NCBI GenBank assembly: GCA_041397645.1
Contig: JAWKWE010000004.1
Coordinates: 620,001 to 684,000 of the forward strand
DNA: 64,000 nt
Direction: 5' to 3'
From: Hyphomicrobiaceae bacterium
GTDB taxonomy: Bacteria > Pseudomonadota > Alphaproteobacteria > Rhizobiales > Hyphomicrobiaceae
The notes beneath the pieces were generated by a model. The model was not told where the DNA came from. It saw nothing but the letters and a program-made list of their open reading frames with translations, and searched no databases. The position numbers and the translations under genes were made by a program. Positions 16,761 to 26,368 of this stretch are shown here, one piece after another; position 1 is the stretch's first letter; each line of letters opens with the position of its first letter.

Positions 16761-19520
16761 TTCCGATTTTTCCTCAACATCCTGGTCCGCAAGAACCTTC
16801 ACCAGGTGATCGCGTATCGATTGCTGACGTGCCTCACTTACGATTTTCTTTCCCGTCAAATCTGTCACATAGAAGACGTCAACCGCCTTCTCACCGAATG
16901 TGGTGATGTGTGCGGAGGCGATGTCGAGAGATAGATCCGACAGGCTTGCCGTCAGATCATAGAGCAAACCGGGCCTGTCGCGGCCGGCAACTTCAATAAC
17001 GGTCAGACGTTCCGAAAGAGCGTTGTTGATCAGCACTTCCGGTTCGACCGTGAAGGCCTCGACAGCGCGCGCGTTCGGCCGCCTTTTGCGCAGGAGGCTC
17101 GCCAGCCTTTCCTTGCCCAGCAAGAGCCGGTCAATGGTTTCGCCTATACGCTTGCCCCGCCGGATCTCATCCTCGTCATGCTCGAACTCGCGATTGAGCA
17201 AGAATGTGTCGAGCGCAAAACCATCACGTGTCGTGGTGATCATGGCGCCGGCAATGTTTGCTCCAGCGGTTGCGCATGCGCCAGCAAACAGCGCCAGCAA
17301 ACGTGCGTGGTTCGGTGCAAAGAACGTCAGCTCGGTTATTGCCGTGAAGGCGTCGGTTTTCACCCGGGTTGCCAATTTCTTGCCCGCCATTTCAGCACCG
17401 AGCAGAAGCTCGGCGTGCTCGATCTGAGTGGCGATGTCGGTCTTGAGCCAATAGTTAGGATAGTGCCGCTCGACAAAGCGTTCCACATCTTGAGGCGGCC
17501 ATTTGAACAGCGCCGACCTCAGCGCAGCCTGAGCCTCCTTAATGCGTTCTTTGCGCTGGACCTGTGTATGGCCGCCCGCCACAAGCGGCTCGGTTTCATG
17601 ATAGAGCGTGCGTAACAGCTGACCTTTCCAGCCATTCCAAACGCCGGGACCAACCGCGCGGATGTCGGCCACAGTGAGCAGGAATAACAGTTTCAGGCGC
17701 TCTGGACTTTGAACACGCGCTGCGAAATCCTGCGCCGTTTTAGGATCAGAGATGTCGCGCGACTGCGCGACGTTGCTCATCGTGAGGTGTTCTTCTATCA
17801 ACCACGCAACGAGATCGGTCTCGCTCGGGGACAGGCCAAAACGCGGACACAGTTTGCGCGCGATTCTGGCGCCGACGATCGAATGATCTTCCTTCCGCCC
17901 CTTGCCGATGTCGTGCAGAAAAGCTGCCACGAACAAGGCCCGGCGATTCTTGATGGTCTTGATCAGGCGCGTAGAGAGCGGCAGCTCGGCGGCCATCTCC
18001 CCCTTCTCGACGTCTATCAAATTTCCAACCGTGCGCAGCAGATGCTCGTCCACCGTATAGTGGTGATACATATTGAATTGCATCATCGCCACGACGCGAC
18101 CAAACTCCGGCACAAAGCGGCCGAGAACGCCCGCCTCATTCATGCGCCGCAAGGTCGCTTCCGGATTACCCTTGGAGGTCAGCAGATCAATGAAAATCCG
18201 GTTTGCCTCCGGATCGTTGCGTAGCTTGGTATTGATGAGGCGCAGCGAGTGCCTGAGCAAGCGCACCGCATTCGGATGCAGAAATCCGCCCGCCGTCTCG
18301 GCGTGAGCAAAAAATCGGATGAGGTTGACGGGATCGCGCTTGAAAACGTCCGGGTCGGCCACGTTCAGGCGATCGTTGTCGGCACGAAAATCCGTCTTCT
18401 GGCGCAATTCGCGCCGACCGGCCCATCCTAGCGGCTTTAGGAAGCGGCTGAGACTCGGCGCCGTCTTGAGCTGCTGCATTTCCAGTGCGCCGCACAGGAT
18501 CGTCGAAAGATCACCGACCTCTTTTGCGATGAGGAAGTAGTGCTTCATGAAGCGTTCGACGGCGCGAAGACCGCCATGCGCGTTATATCCGAGCATCTTA
18601 GCCAGCGGCGCCTGGTACTCGAACGTCAGGACCTCCTCGGCGCGACCGCGCATGAAGTGCAAAAAGCAGCGGACCGTCCAAAGGAAGTCCTCGCAGCGTC
18701 GAAACGTGAGCGCTTCCTCGGGCGTGAAGATGCCGGCCTCGACTGCCGCGTGTCCAACCTCTTGTCCAAAAATGTATTTCGAGAGCCAATGCAGCGTGTG
18801 CAAATCCCGCAAGCCGCCTTTGCCGTCTTTGACGTTAGGTTCCACCTTGTAGCGACTTTCGCCAGAACGCCTCAGACGTTCGTCGCGCTCGGACATTTTC
18901 GCATCGATGAATTGCCGCGCTGTACCGGCCACGACTTCAGAACGGAAGCGGTCTTCCAGCTCTGCAAACAGCTGAGCGTCACCATGTATGAGGCGAGCAT
19001 CGAGCAACGCTGTGCGAATCGTCATATCCGATATCGACAGCTTGATGCACTGATCTATGGTTCGCGTCGCGTGCCCGACCTTAAATCCCAGGTCCCACAG
19101 AATATAGAGCATGTATTCCGCAACGCTCTCGCCCCATGGGGTCTGTTTGTAGGGAAGCAGGAACAGCAGATCGATATCGGAGCCAGGCGCAAGTAATCCT
19201 CGTCCATACCCTCCTGTCGCGACGATGGACATCCGCTCAGCATCGGAAGGGTTGGTGGCACGATAAACGTGAGCCACAGCGTAATCGTAAATCAAACGAA
19301 TAAGCTCGTCCTGAAAATATGAAAGCGCTGCCGCACATGCGCGGCCATTGCAGGACTTTTCCAGATTGAACCGCGCCGATTCCCGCCCGACCGCGACAAG
19401 CTCCTTAAGCCGCTCGAGCACGACCGGCCGGGCATCTGCCGGATTGCGCGCATCGTGATAAATCTTGGTCAGCTCCTGGCGGAGCGCGACGGGATCGAAA
19501 TACGGCGGTGTCTTTTGCAT
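16755..19520 (-). CDS. glnD: Bifunctional uridylyltransferase/uridylyl-removing enzyme GlnD
   Basis: GlnD is the glutamine sensor that adds UMP to or removes it from PII proteins. The 921-residue protein has the full domain order: nucleotidyltransferase with GGYGRGLLAPGSDIDLLFL (about 107-125), the GlnD/PII-uridylyltransferase linker, an HD domain with AAFLHDIGKGRKEDHS (about 505), and two C-terminal ACT domains (ITELTFFAPNHARLLALFAG and VIEVAGRDRPGLLYDLTAS) that bind glutamine. It lies 10 bases after mutS, as in other Hyphomicrobiales. Confidence 0.97.
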   Translation of the reverse strand: MQKTPPYFDPVALRQELTKIYHDARNPADARPVVLERLKELVAVGRESARFNLEKSCNGRACAAALSYFQDELIRLIYDYAVAHVYRATNPSDAERMSIVATGGYGRGLLAPGSDIDLLFLLPYKQTPWGESVAEYMLYILWDLGFKVGHATRTIDQCIKLSISDMTIRTALLDARLIHGDAQLFAELEDRFRSEVVAGTARQFIDAKMSERDERLRRSGESRYKVEPNVKDGKGGLRDLHTLHWLSKYIFGQEVGHAAVEAGIFTPEEALTFRRCEDFLWTVRCFLHFMRGRAEEVLTFEYQAPLAKMLGYNAHGGLRAVERFMKHYFLIAKEVGDLSTILCGALEMQQLKTAPSLSRFLKPLGWAGRRELRQKTDFRADNDRLNVADPDVFKRDPVNLIRFFAHAETAGGFLHPNAVRLLRHSLRLINTKLRNDPEANRIFIDLLTSKGNPEATLRRMNEAGVLGRFVPEFGRVVAMMQFNMYHHYTVDEHLLRTVGNLIDVEKGEMAAELPLSTRLIKTIKNRRALFVAAFLHDIGKGRKEDHSIVGARIARKLCPRFGLSPSETDLVAWLIEEHLTMSNVAQSRDISDPKTAQDFAARVQSPERLKLLFLLTVADIRAVGPGVWNGWKGQLLRTLYHETEPLVAGGHTQVQRKERIKEAQAALRSALFKWPPQDVERFVERHYPNYWLKTDIATQIEHAELLLGAEMAGKKLATRVKTDAFTAITELTFFAPNHARLLALFAGACATAGANIAGAMITTTRDGFALDTFLLNREFEHDEDEIRRGKRIGETIDRLLLGKERLASLLRKRRPNARAVEAFTVEPEVLINNALSERLTVIEVAGRDRPGLLYDLTASLSDLSLDIASAHITTFGEKAVDVFYVTDLTGKKIVSEARQQSIRDHLVKVLADQDVEEKSEA

Positions 19521-19530
19521 CTCTTCAGGT

Positions 19531-22392
19531 CTATTTGGTCTTGTTGGACACCGCTAGGGCTTTCAACTCATAGAGCTTTTCTAGCGCCGCCTTGGGAGAT
19601 AACTCGTCAGGACGGATGTCCTCCAGCGCCTTATCGACCGCTGATGGCCCCGCCGAGGGCTGGAAACTTTTGGGTCGCGCGGCCGCGAACAGTGGAAGCT
19701 CTTCTAACGCCCCCTGTCCCGCGCCGTTCGACCGCTGATTGCCCTTTTCCAGAACGTCCAACACTTCGCGCGCTCTTACAATAACCTCTTGAGGCAATCC
19801 GGCGAGTTTTGCGACCTGAATGCCATAAGAACGGTCCGCCGCTCCTGCCTTAACCTTGTGCAGGAAGACGATCTCGTCGTGCCATTCTGCCACGTCGATG
19901 GTGACATTGGCGATGTTGGACATGCGCCGGGCCAGGACCGTGAGCTCGTGATAATGCGTGGCAAACAGTGAGCGCGCCCGCACATGGGTCGAGAGGAATT
20001 CGACAGTTGCCCACGCAATCGACAATCCGTCGAACGTTGCGGTTCCGCGGCCAATCTCGTCCAGAATAACGAGCGAGCGAGCGGACGCTTGATTGAGGAT
20101 CGCTGCCGTCTCCACCATCTCCACCATGAAAGTCGAGCGGCCCCGGGCCAAATCGTCGGATGCGCCAACGCGCGAAAACAGTCGATCCACCACACCGATA
20201 TGCGCAGAGCGCGCCGGGACGAAAGAGCCCATCTGAGCAAGAACGGCGATCAAGGCATTCTGTCTGAGAAAAGTGGACTTGCCCGCCATGTTCGGGCCGG
20301 TCACGAGCCAGATGCGGGCTTCTGGCAACTCGTCGAACCCCGGTGGCGCCGATGGCGCAGCCGCACGACCAAGGACACAGTCGTTCTCGATAAACGCTCC
20401 AGACTGGGCCTTTGAAAGCGCTTGCTCCACGACAGGATGCCGTCCGCCGCGAATATCGAAACTCTCCGAATTGTCGACTATGGGTCGAACGTAGTTCTGT
20501 TCCAGTGCAAGCACCGAAAGCCCCGAATAGACGTCCATTTCCGCGAGGGCCGCAGCAATTTGCGAAAGCGGATGCTCAAGCTTGGAAATGGCGGCCTGAA
20601 GTTCTGCGAAAATATCCTGCTCAAGATTGAGGGCGCGTTCGCTGGCCGAAGCAATTTGGCCTTCGATTTCGACAAGCTCCGTCGTGCTGAAGCGAACAGC
20701 ATTGGCCATGGTCTGGCGATGACGAAAAATCTCGTTCAGCGGCACCGACAACAAGGGCTTGGCATTGAGCTGGGTGACTTCAATGAAGAAGCCGAGAATA
20801 TTGTTGTGCCGGACCTTCAGCGTCTTGACACCGGTATCCTCGATATAACGCGCTTCGAGCCCCGCCATCACGAGGCGGCTATCGTCACGTAACGCGCGTG
20901 CCTTGTCGAGATCGGCGCTATAGCCTGCCCTGATGAAGCCGCCATCGCGTTTGAGGTGCGGCAGGTCCTCGCCAAGCGCTGCCGAGAGCGATATCGCCAG
21001 CGTATCTGCTTCGGGAACTTCAAGATGCGCAACGATGTGCGCCAAGGCAACAGGCAGGCCAAGAGCGTTGGCCGCTGCTTTCAACTCCTTCGCGCATGAC
21101 GATGCCGCCGCCAGGCCATCGCGGATAGCACCTAGATCGCGCGGCCCTCCGCGATTGAAGGCCAGACGCGAAAGCGCGCGGGCAATGTCGGGAGCGGCGC
21201 GCAATGCAGCCCGCAATGTATCAATCAGCCGCTGCCGCTCTTGCAGGAAACTGACAGCATCAAGCCGAGAGTCGATCTCCGATGGATCGTTGAGAGGAGA
21301 CGAGACGCGCGCCTGTAACTCGCGGGCGCCGGGCGCCGTCACCGTGCGATCGATTGCGGCAAGCAGGCTCGTCGCCTTTTCGCCAGACGACGATTTGACC
21401 AGCTCAAGGCTGGTGCGGCTTGCAGCGTCAATCGCCATGACGCGGGCAAGACCCGACTTGCGCGGCGCGCGCAGCAACGGCTTGCGCCCCATCTGCGTCA
21501 GATCGATGTACTTCAGTAGAGCGCCGGCAGCGGCGAGTTCGGTGCGCGAAAAGCTGCCGTAGGCAGCCAGCTCGCGCACGCCAAGAGAAGCTTTGAGGTC
21601 GCGCTCACCTGCCGCGCTATCGAAATATTGCGCAGGCAAGGGCGTCTCTTTTCCCCCTGCGATCTCGACCCATTTCATCAATCCCTGGTCGGCCAGCAGC
21701 ACGTCGGAAACCAAAACCTCGGTCGGAGACAGTCGCACCAGCTCGCCTGGAAAATCACTCGCCGAGATCTCGCCAATCTCACATTCGCCAGTCGAAATAT
21801 CGAGAGAGGCGAGCGCAAATGTTCCGTCACTGTCGCGTGCATTGGCCGAGGGCGGGGCCTTGAAAATGGCCGTAAGATAGTTTCGCGCCTTAGCATCAAG
21901 CAGAGCTTCCTCTGTGAGCGTGCCAGGTGTGACCAGTCGCACGACGTCGCGTTTCACGACCGCCTTGGAACCACGCTTTCGTGCTTCCGCCGGGTCTTCG
22001 AGTTGCTCACACACGGCGACGCGAAAGTGCTGGCGGATGAGTTTCTGGAGATATTCATCTGCACGATGGATCGGAACACCACACATCGGGATGTCCTGCC
22101 CATGGTGCTTACCGCGCTTGGTCAGCACGATGCCCAGGGCTTGCGAGGCGGCTACGGCATCCTCAAAGAAGAGCTCATAGAAGTCGCCCATCCGGTACCA
22201 CAACAGGCAGTCCGGGTTGGCCGCTTTGATTTCGAGAAACTGCGCCATGGAAGGCGTTACGTCGCCCGAGGCGCCTTCAGCAGCCGGTCGTATCGGCTGT
22301 GTCGTCCGACCCTGCGAACCGTCGCTGCCCGGCAGATCGTCGCAGGCTTCGTTCGCCCCCGAATCTCCCTTTGATGTGCGCTGCTTTGCCAT
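19531..22392 (-). CDS. mutS: DNA mismatch repair protein MutS
   Basis: MutS finds base mismatches and small loops after replication. The 953-residue protein has the N-terminal mismatch-binding domain (FYELFFEDAVAASQALGI, within which the conserved FxE-type motif lies), the core and clamp domains, and the C-terminal ATPase with Walker A VTGPNMAGKSTFLRQ (about residue 700), Walker B SLVILDEIGRGTATFDG and the helix-turn-helix end. ATG 22392 (MAKQRTS) has GGAG upstream; an in-frame start at 22419 adds 9 residues. It is divergent from the malic enzyme gene. Confidence 0.97.
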   Translation of the reverse strand: MAKQRTSKGDSGANEACDDLPGSDGSQGRTTQPIRPAAEGASGDVTPSMAQFLEIKAANPDCLLWYRMGDFYELFFEDAVAASQALGIVLTKRGKHHGQDIPMCGVPIHRADEYLQKLIRQHFRVAVCEQLEDPAEARKRGSKAVVKRDVVRLVTPGTLTEEALLDAKARNYLTAIFKAPPSANARDSDGTFALASLDISTGECEIGEISASDFPGELVRLSPTEVLVSDVLLADQGLMKWVEIAGGKETPLPAQYFDSAAGERDLKASLGVRELAAYGSFSRTELAAAGALLKYIDLTQMGRKPLLRAPRKSGLARVMAIDAASRTSLELVKSSSGEKATSLLAAIDRTVTAPGARELQARVSSPLNDPSEIDSRLDAVSFLQERQRLIDTLRAALRAAPDIARALSRLAFNRGGPRDLGAIRDGLAAASSCAKELKAAANALGLPVALAHIVAHLEVPEADTLAISLSAALGEDLPHLKRDGGFIRAGYSADLDKARALRDDSRLVMAGLEARYIEDTGVKTLKVRHNNILGFFIEVTQLNAKPLLSVPLNEIFRHRQTMANAVRFSTTELVEIEGQIASASERALNLEQDIFAELQAAISKLEHPLSQIAAALAEMDVYSGLSVLALEQNYVRPIVDNSESFDIRGGRHPVVEQALSKAQSGAFIENDCVLGRAAAPSAPPGFDELPEARIWLVTGPNMAGKSTFLRQNALIAVLAQMGSFVPARSAHIGVVDRLFSRVGASDDLARGRSTFMVEMVETAAILNQASARSLVILDEIGRGTATFDGLSIAWATVEFLSTHVRARSLFATHYHELTVLARRMSNIANVTIDVAEWHDEIVFLHKVKAGAADRSYGIQVAKLAGLPQEVIVRAREVLDVLEKGNQRSNGAGQGALEELPLFAAARPKSFQPSAGPSAVDKALEDIRPDELSPKAALEKLYELKALAVSNKTK

Positions 22393-22550
22393 GGCGCTCC
22401 GGCGATAACCCTGTTGCAATCAGACAGTCAGACTTGGCGGTGGCGGCCTTGCGGGGCAAGTCCCGCGATACTACGAAAGCGTGGCCCTTGCATAGGTTGT
22501 GCAGTCGGGCGGCGCAACCTAGTGTGCCAACCGATTTCACTGCCAATTTT

Positions 22551-22587
22551 GGCCGAAAGGCCATGTCTGGCGGATTTCCCGCAGACA
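22551..22587 (+). other. Two hairpins in the malic enzyme leader
   Basis: Just before the malic enzyme start two stems lie in a row: GGCC-GAAA-GGCC (22551-22562, a GNRA tetraloop) and TGTCTG(G)CGG-ATTTC-CCGCAGACA (22564-22587, nine pairs with one bulge). The second ends 27 bases before the ATG, close to the ribosome-binding region. A control role or a regulator-binding site are both possible; neither is shown. Confidence 0.35.
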
Positions 22588-22614
22588 CACCACCCAGACA
22601 GGTTCAACGCATCC

Positions 22615-24888
22615 ATGGCGACACAATTCCGCGCGGCGCGCTTCACGGCGCAAGAGGCTCTGCAGTTTCATGCCAGCGGCAAGCCGGGTAAATTGGAGAT
22701 CACGCCCACCAAGCCGTTGGCGACCCAGCGCGACTTGGCCCTGGCGTATTCGCCCGGTGTCGCCATTCCGGTCCAGTCCATCGCGCAGGATCCCGCCGAT
22801 GCCTACAACTACACCAGCAAAGGCAACATGGTCGCCGTTATCTCGAACGGCACGGCCATTCTCGGACTTGGAAACCTCGGTGCCCTCGCCGCCAAACCTG
22901 TGATGGAAGGCAAGGCTGCCCTATTCAAGCGCTTTGCCGATATCGATGCCATCGACGTTCTTGTCGACACCCAGGAAATCGACGCCTTCATAAATTGCGT
23001 GCGATACCTTGGTCCTTCATTCGGCGGCATCAACCTGGAAGACATCAAGGCCCCTGACTGTTTCATCATCGAGGAAAGACTTAAAGAGCTTCTGGATATT
23101 CCCGTCTTTCACGACGATCAGCACGGCACGGCGATCGTCGTAGCAGCCGGCATGCTCAATGGCCTCAAAGTCGTCGATAAGAAAATCGAGGACGTCAAAC
23201 TTGTCTGCGCCGGGGCAGGAGCCGCAGCTCTGGCCTGTCTCAACTTGCTGCTGAAGATCGGTATGCAGCGCAAGAACATCACGGTGTGCGACGTCGAAGG
23301 AGTGGTCTACGAAGGCCGAAAGACGCTTATGGATCCTTACAAGGCACCATTCGCACAGAAGACCAAAGCGCGGCAATTGAGTGAAGTCATCAAAGGCGCG
23401 GACATCTTTCTAGGGTTGTCGGCAGCGGGCGTGGTGTCGCGCGAGATGGTTGCCTCGATGGCAGAAAAACCCATCATATTCGCCATGGCGAACCCAAACC
23501 CGGAGATTACGCCGGAGGACGTTCAATCCGTTCGCAGCGACGCCGTCATGGCAACGGGGCGCTCCGACTATCCCAACCAGGTCAACAACGTCCTGTGCTT
23601 TCCCTTCATCTTCCGCGGCGCGCTCGACGTGCAGGCGACAACGATCAACGACGCCATGAAAATTGCGGCGGCCGAAGCGATTGCGGAACTAGCGCGTGCG
23701 GAAGTGCCAGATCAGGTCATGGCTGCGTTTCATGGCGAGCGCCCGACATTTGGTCCGGGCTACATCATTCCGGCTCCATTCGATCCGCGCCTGATATCTC
23801 ATGTCCCAGCAGCAGTGGCGAAAGCTGCAATGGACTCCGGTGTTGCGCGCAAGCCGATCGTGGATCTCGATGCATACGTTTCGCGATCGAAAGGCCGCCT
23901 CGATCCGGTCGCGGGCTGGCTGCAGTCCACCTTCGATAGGGTGCGCAGCGAGCCCAAGCGCGTGGTATTTGCAGAAGGCGAAGACATGGCCGTTATCCGC
24001 GCGGCCCACAGCTTCTACAATCAGGGCTTTGGAATTCCGGTGCTTGTGGGAACACGCGACCTCGTCAAGCAGCGCTTTGCCGAGGCAGGCGTTCCGCTTC
24101 GTACCGACTATGAACTAATCGACACGCGCACTTCCGCCCACGTAGAGGAATTCACCGAGTTGCTTTACGCGCGATTGCAGCGGCGTGGTTATTTGAAGCG
24201 CGACTGTGCGCGTCTCGTTGCCAACGAGCGCAACGTCTTCAGCGCACTCATGGTCGCGCACGGCTATGGCGACGCCATGGTCTCGGGCGTCACGCGCAAC
24301 TGGACGACGGTCTATCGCGAAATTCACCGCGTGCTTGACGAAAAACCTGGGCGGCACGTTATCGGCGTCTCACTGGCGCTGTGCCGTGGCCGCGCAGTCC
24401 TCATCGCTGATACGTCGATCCATGACATGCCGACACCCTCGCAACTCGCCAACATCGCGACCGAGGCAGCCAACGCTGCGCGCAATTTCGGCATCGAACC
24501 GCGCGTCGCCCTGCTCGCCTACTCCACCTTTGGACAGCCACGCGGCGAACGCTCCGACGTCGTGCGCGAGGCTGTGAGCATTCTCGACGAGCGTCAGGTT
24601 GATTTCGAGTACGACGGCGACATGGCGGCTGACGTTGCGCTCAACAAGGACTTGATGAAGCACTATCCCTTCTGCCGCCTCTCCGACACGGCGAACGTGC
24701 TCATCATGCCGGCATTCCACGCCGCGTCGATATCCACAAAGATGCTGAAGGAACTTGGAGGCGCTACGATTATCGGACCGATCATCGTTGGGCTTTCGCA
24801 TTCCGTGCAGATCTGTTCGTTCGGCGCAACCGATGCGGACATCGTCAACATGGCTGCGCTGGCGGCGTACGGCGTCGACCGGACCTGA
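22615..24888 (+). CDS. maeB: Malic enzyme with C-terminal phosphotransacetylase domain
   Basis: Oxidatively decarboxylates malate to pyruvate with NAD(P)+ and Mg2+. The 757-residue form has a malic domain (about 20-165, RDLALAYSPGVAIPV and the catalytic DDQHGTAIVVAAGMLNGL), an NAD-binding domain (about 165-420, VCAGAGAAALACLNLL), and a C-terminal PTA-like domain (about 430-757) that is usually regulatory, not catalytic. NAD versus NADP preference cannot be told. ATG 22615 (MATQFRAARFTAQ) begins the conserved region; the frame is open further upstream. It is divergent from mutS, as in related genomes. Confidence 0.95.
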   Translation: MATQFRAARFTAQEALQFHASGKPGKLEITPTKPLATQRDLALAYSPGVAIPVQSIAQDPADAYNYTSKGNMVAVISNGTAILGLGNLGALAAKPVMEGKAALFKRFADIDAIDVLVDTQEIDAFINCVRYLGPSFGGINLEDIKAPDCFIIEERLKELLDIPVFHDDQHGTAIVVAAGMLNGLKVVDKKIEDVKLVCAGAGAAALACLNLLLKIGMQRKNITVCDVEGVVYEGRKTLMDPYKAPFAQKTKARQLSEVIKGADIFLGLSAAGVVSREMVASMAEKPIIFAMANPNPEITPEDVQSVRSDAVMATGRSDYPNQVNNVLCFPFIFRGALDVQATTINDAMKIAAAEAIAELARAEVPDQVMAAFHGERPTFGPGYIIPAPFDPRLISHVPAAVAKAAMDSGVARKPIVDLDAYVSRSKGRLDPVAGWLQSTFDRVRSEPKRVVFAEGEDMAVIRAAHSFYNQGFGIPVLVGTRDLVKQRFAEAGVPLRTDYELIDTRTSAHVEEFTELLYARLQRRGYLKRDCARLVANERNVFSALMVAHGYGDAMVSGVTRNWTTVYREIHRVLDEKPGRHVIGVSLALCRGRAVLIADTSIHDMPTPSQLANIATEAANAARNFGIEPRVALLAYSTFGQPRGERSDVVREAVSILDERQVDFEYDGDMAADVALNKDLMKHYPFCRLSDTANVLIMPAFHAASISTKMLKELGGATIIGPIIVGLSHSVQICSFGATDADIVNMAALAAYGVDRT

Positions 24889-24907
24889 GCGCACAAACTC
24901 AATGTGT

Positions 24908-24949
24908 GGTTTGGCGGCCGCGTTCCACTTTAGGCGCCGCCGCCAGACC
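24908..24949 (+). other. Long hairpin after the malic enzyme gene
   Basis: GGTTTGGCGGC (24908-24918) pairs over 11 bases, with one T-G wobble, to GCCGCCAGACC (24939-24949) around a 20-base loop. It starts 19 bases after the stop. No T-run follows, so it could protect the 3' end or act as a factor-dependent terminator. The remaining bases up to 25159 show nothing I can assign. Confidence 0.35.
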
Positions 24950-25159
24950 GCGCACCGCACTAGCGGTTCTTACACCTTTCACGCCCAGATCATGTCCAGA
25001 TCGGGCACTCTCCTGGTGAAAATTCGTCCTCCGGTGTCTTTGAAGGCAGCGAATCACTCGTCCCCGCGCCTAATCTTCCCGAAACAGCACATCACGCAGC
25101 GAGCCCGGCGTGCTCGCGCGCAAGGCAATTGTCTTCGAACTAGGCAATGGGATGTACGC

Positions 25160-26338
25160 ATGCGATCACCCAAATGGCAGATCGGTTTGGCAGGTCTCTT
25201 AATGTCGGCAACCGCAATGAGCGCTGCTTTCGCCGACGAACAGGCCGGACTGAAGCAAGCCACGGACGCAATTCGGCGCGGCAACTTCTCCCAAGCAGTA
25301 CAGCTTTTGACGACCGAGCTGGAGGCGCAAAACCGTTCCGTCGATGAACGCGCACGAACGTTCTATTATCGCGCAAAGGCCTACGCTGGACTGAAACAGC
25401 CGGGACGGGCACGCGCTGATCTCAATGCGGCGATTTGGCTAGGCAAATTACCCGCTAGCGAAGCAGCCGAGGCAGGTCGCCTGAAGACGCAACTTGAGAC
25501 TTCCGACGACGCGGCCGGCGAAGAAACGGTGGCGGTCACACCAGCACCCCCCAAACCACCCGAGCCGGCAAAATCGGAACCGCCGCCGAAGGTAACGGCC
25601 GCTGCACCGCAACCCGCACCACCTACCAGCTTCGCAACGACAGTGGCGGCCACCCCGCCGCCTCCACCACCACGAACAGAGGTGAGCCGCGAAAAAGCAG
25701 CCGCTCCTTCTTGGTCACAGCAATCAGTTTTGCGCGCAGCGCTGCCGGAGCCAAAGCCCTCGCCGTTTATCAAGACCTCGCCTGCCTTTGCCGCCGCAGC
25801 CGCGCAACAACGAGCCGAGCCCCCACAGGCAAGCGAGGTTGTTACCGGGTCGTTACCACCTGCACGAGCGGCGAACCCGCCATCCAATCCAAGTCCGGTT
25901 GCGGCTCACTGGGAGACGGACGTGGCAACCAATCCGTCGCCGCCAGCTAGGTCTGCGCCTCAAGTGGCGGCTGCACAGCCCACGCCTCCTGCAGCGCCAA
26001 TGCCCGCACCACAGGCCACCAAGGTAACGATGTCCCCAGCGGCTCCCGTCATGGCCCCTCCACCCGCAGCGCAGGCCACCACTCAGCCTGCGCAGAGTGC
26101 GCAATCGGCGGAGGCTGCATCGTCGTTCGGTCTATCGCAAGACAAGAGCACACCCGCCGACACGCAGGACCCATCCCAAGCTTCCAGCGTACCGTTGATC
26201 GGATGGATGTTTGAGAAGTCGTCGTCGACCTACGACAAACAAATCGCAGATGCAGACGACTTCCAACGCCGGTATGTGGAGAAAATTCGGCGGTATAATC
26301 AGGAGCGGCAGGCCGCTACCAGCGGGGCGCAGCAATAA
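25160..26338 (+). CDS. Exported proline/alanine-rich protein with N-terminal TPR-like region
   Basis: I do not recognise a named family. A signal peptide spans about residues 1-26 (IGLAGLLMSATAMSAAFA). Residues about 27-110 look like two TPR helices pairs (QATDAIRRGNFSQAVQLL, then YYRAKAYAGLKQPGRARADL). Residues about 120-340 are a low-complexity linker of Pro, Ala, Thr and Lys, likely disordered in the periplasm. The last 50 residues are compact and charged (IGWMFEKSSSTYDKQIADAD). ATG 25160 is chosen because it opens the signal peptide; the frame extends far upstream into the malic enzyme gene, which is not meaningful. A cell-envelope scaffold role is only a guess. Confidence 0.75.
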   Translation: MRSPKWQIGLAGLLMSATAMSAAFADEQAGLKQATDAIRRGNFSQAVQLLTTELEAQNRSVDERARTFYYRAKAYAGLKQPGRARADLNAAIWLGKLPASEAAEAGRLKTQLETSDDAAGEETVAVTPAPPKPPEPAKSEPPPKVTAAAPQPAPPTSFATTVAATPPPPPPRTEVSREKAAAPSWSQQSVLRAALPEPKPSPFIKTSPAFAAAAAQQRAEPPQASEVVTGSLPPARAANPPSNPSPVAAHWETDVATNPSPPARSAPQVAAAQPTPPAAPMPAPQATKVTMSPAAPVMAPPPAAQATTQPAQSAQSAEAASSFGLSQDKSTPADTQDPSQASSVPLIGWMFEKSSSTYDKQIADADDFQRRYVEKIRRYNQERQAATSGAQQ

Positions 26339-26368
26339 GAGTTGAAAGCGCCGCGTGCGGGATCCGCG

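Noticed and set aside
21628..22374. Plus-strand open frame of 248 codons
   Set aside because: It is antisense to the MutS N-terminal domain and resembles no protein family.
25540..26100. Pro/Ala-rich repetitive DNA
   Set aside because: It is the coding linker of the TPR protein with irregular units and no spacer pattern.
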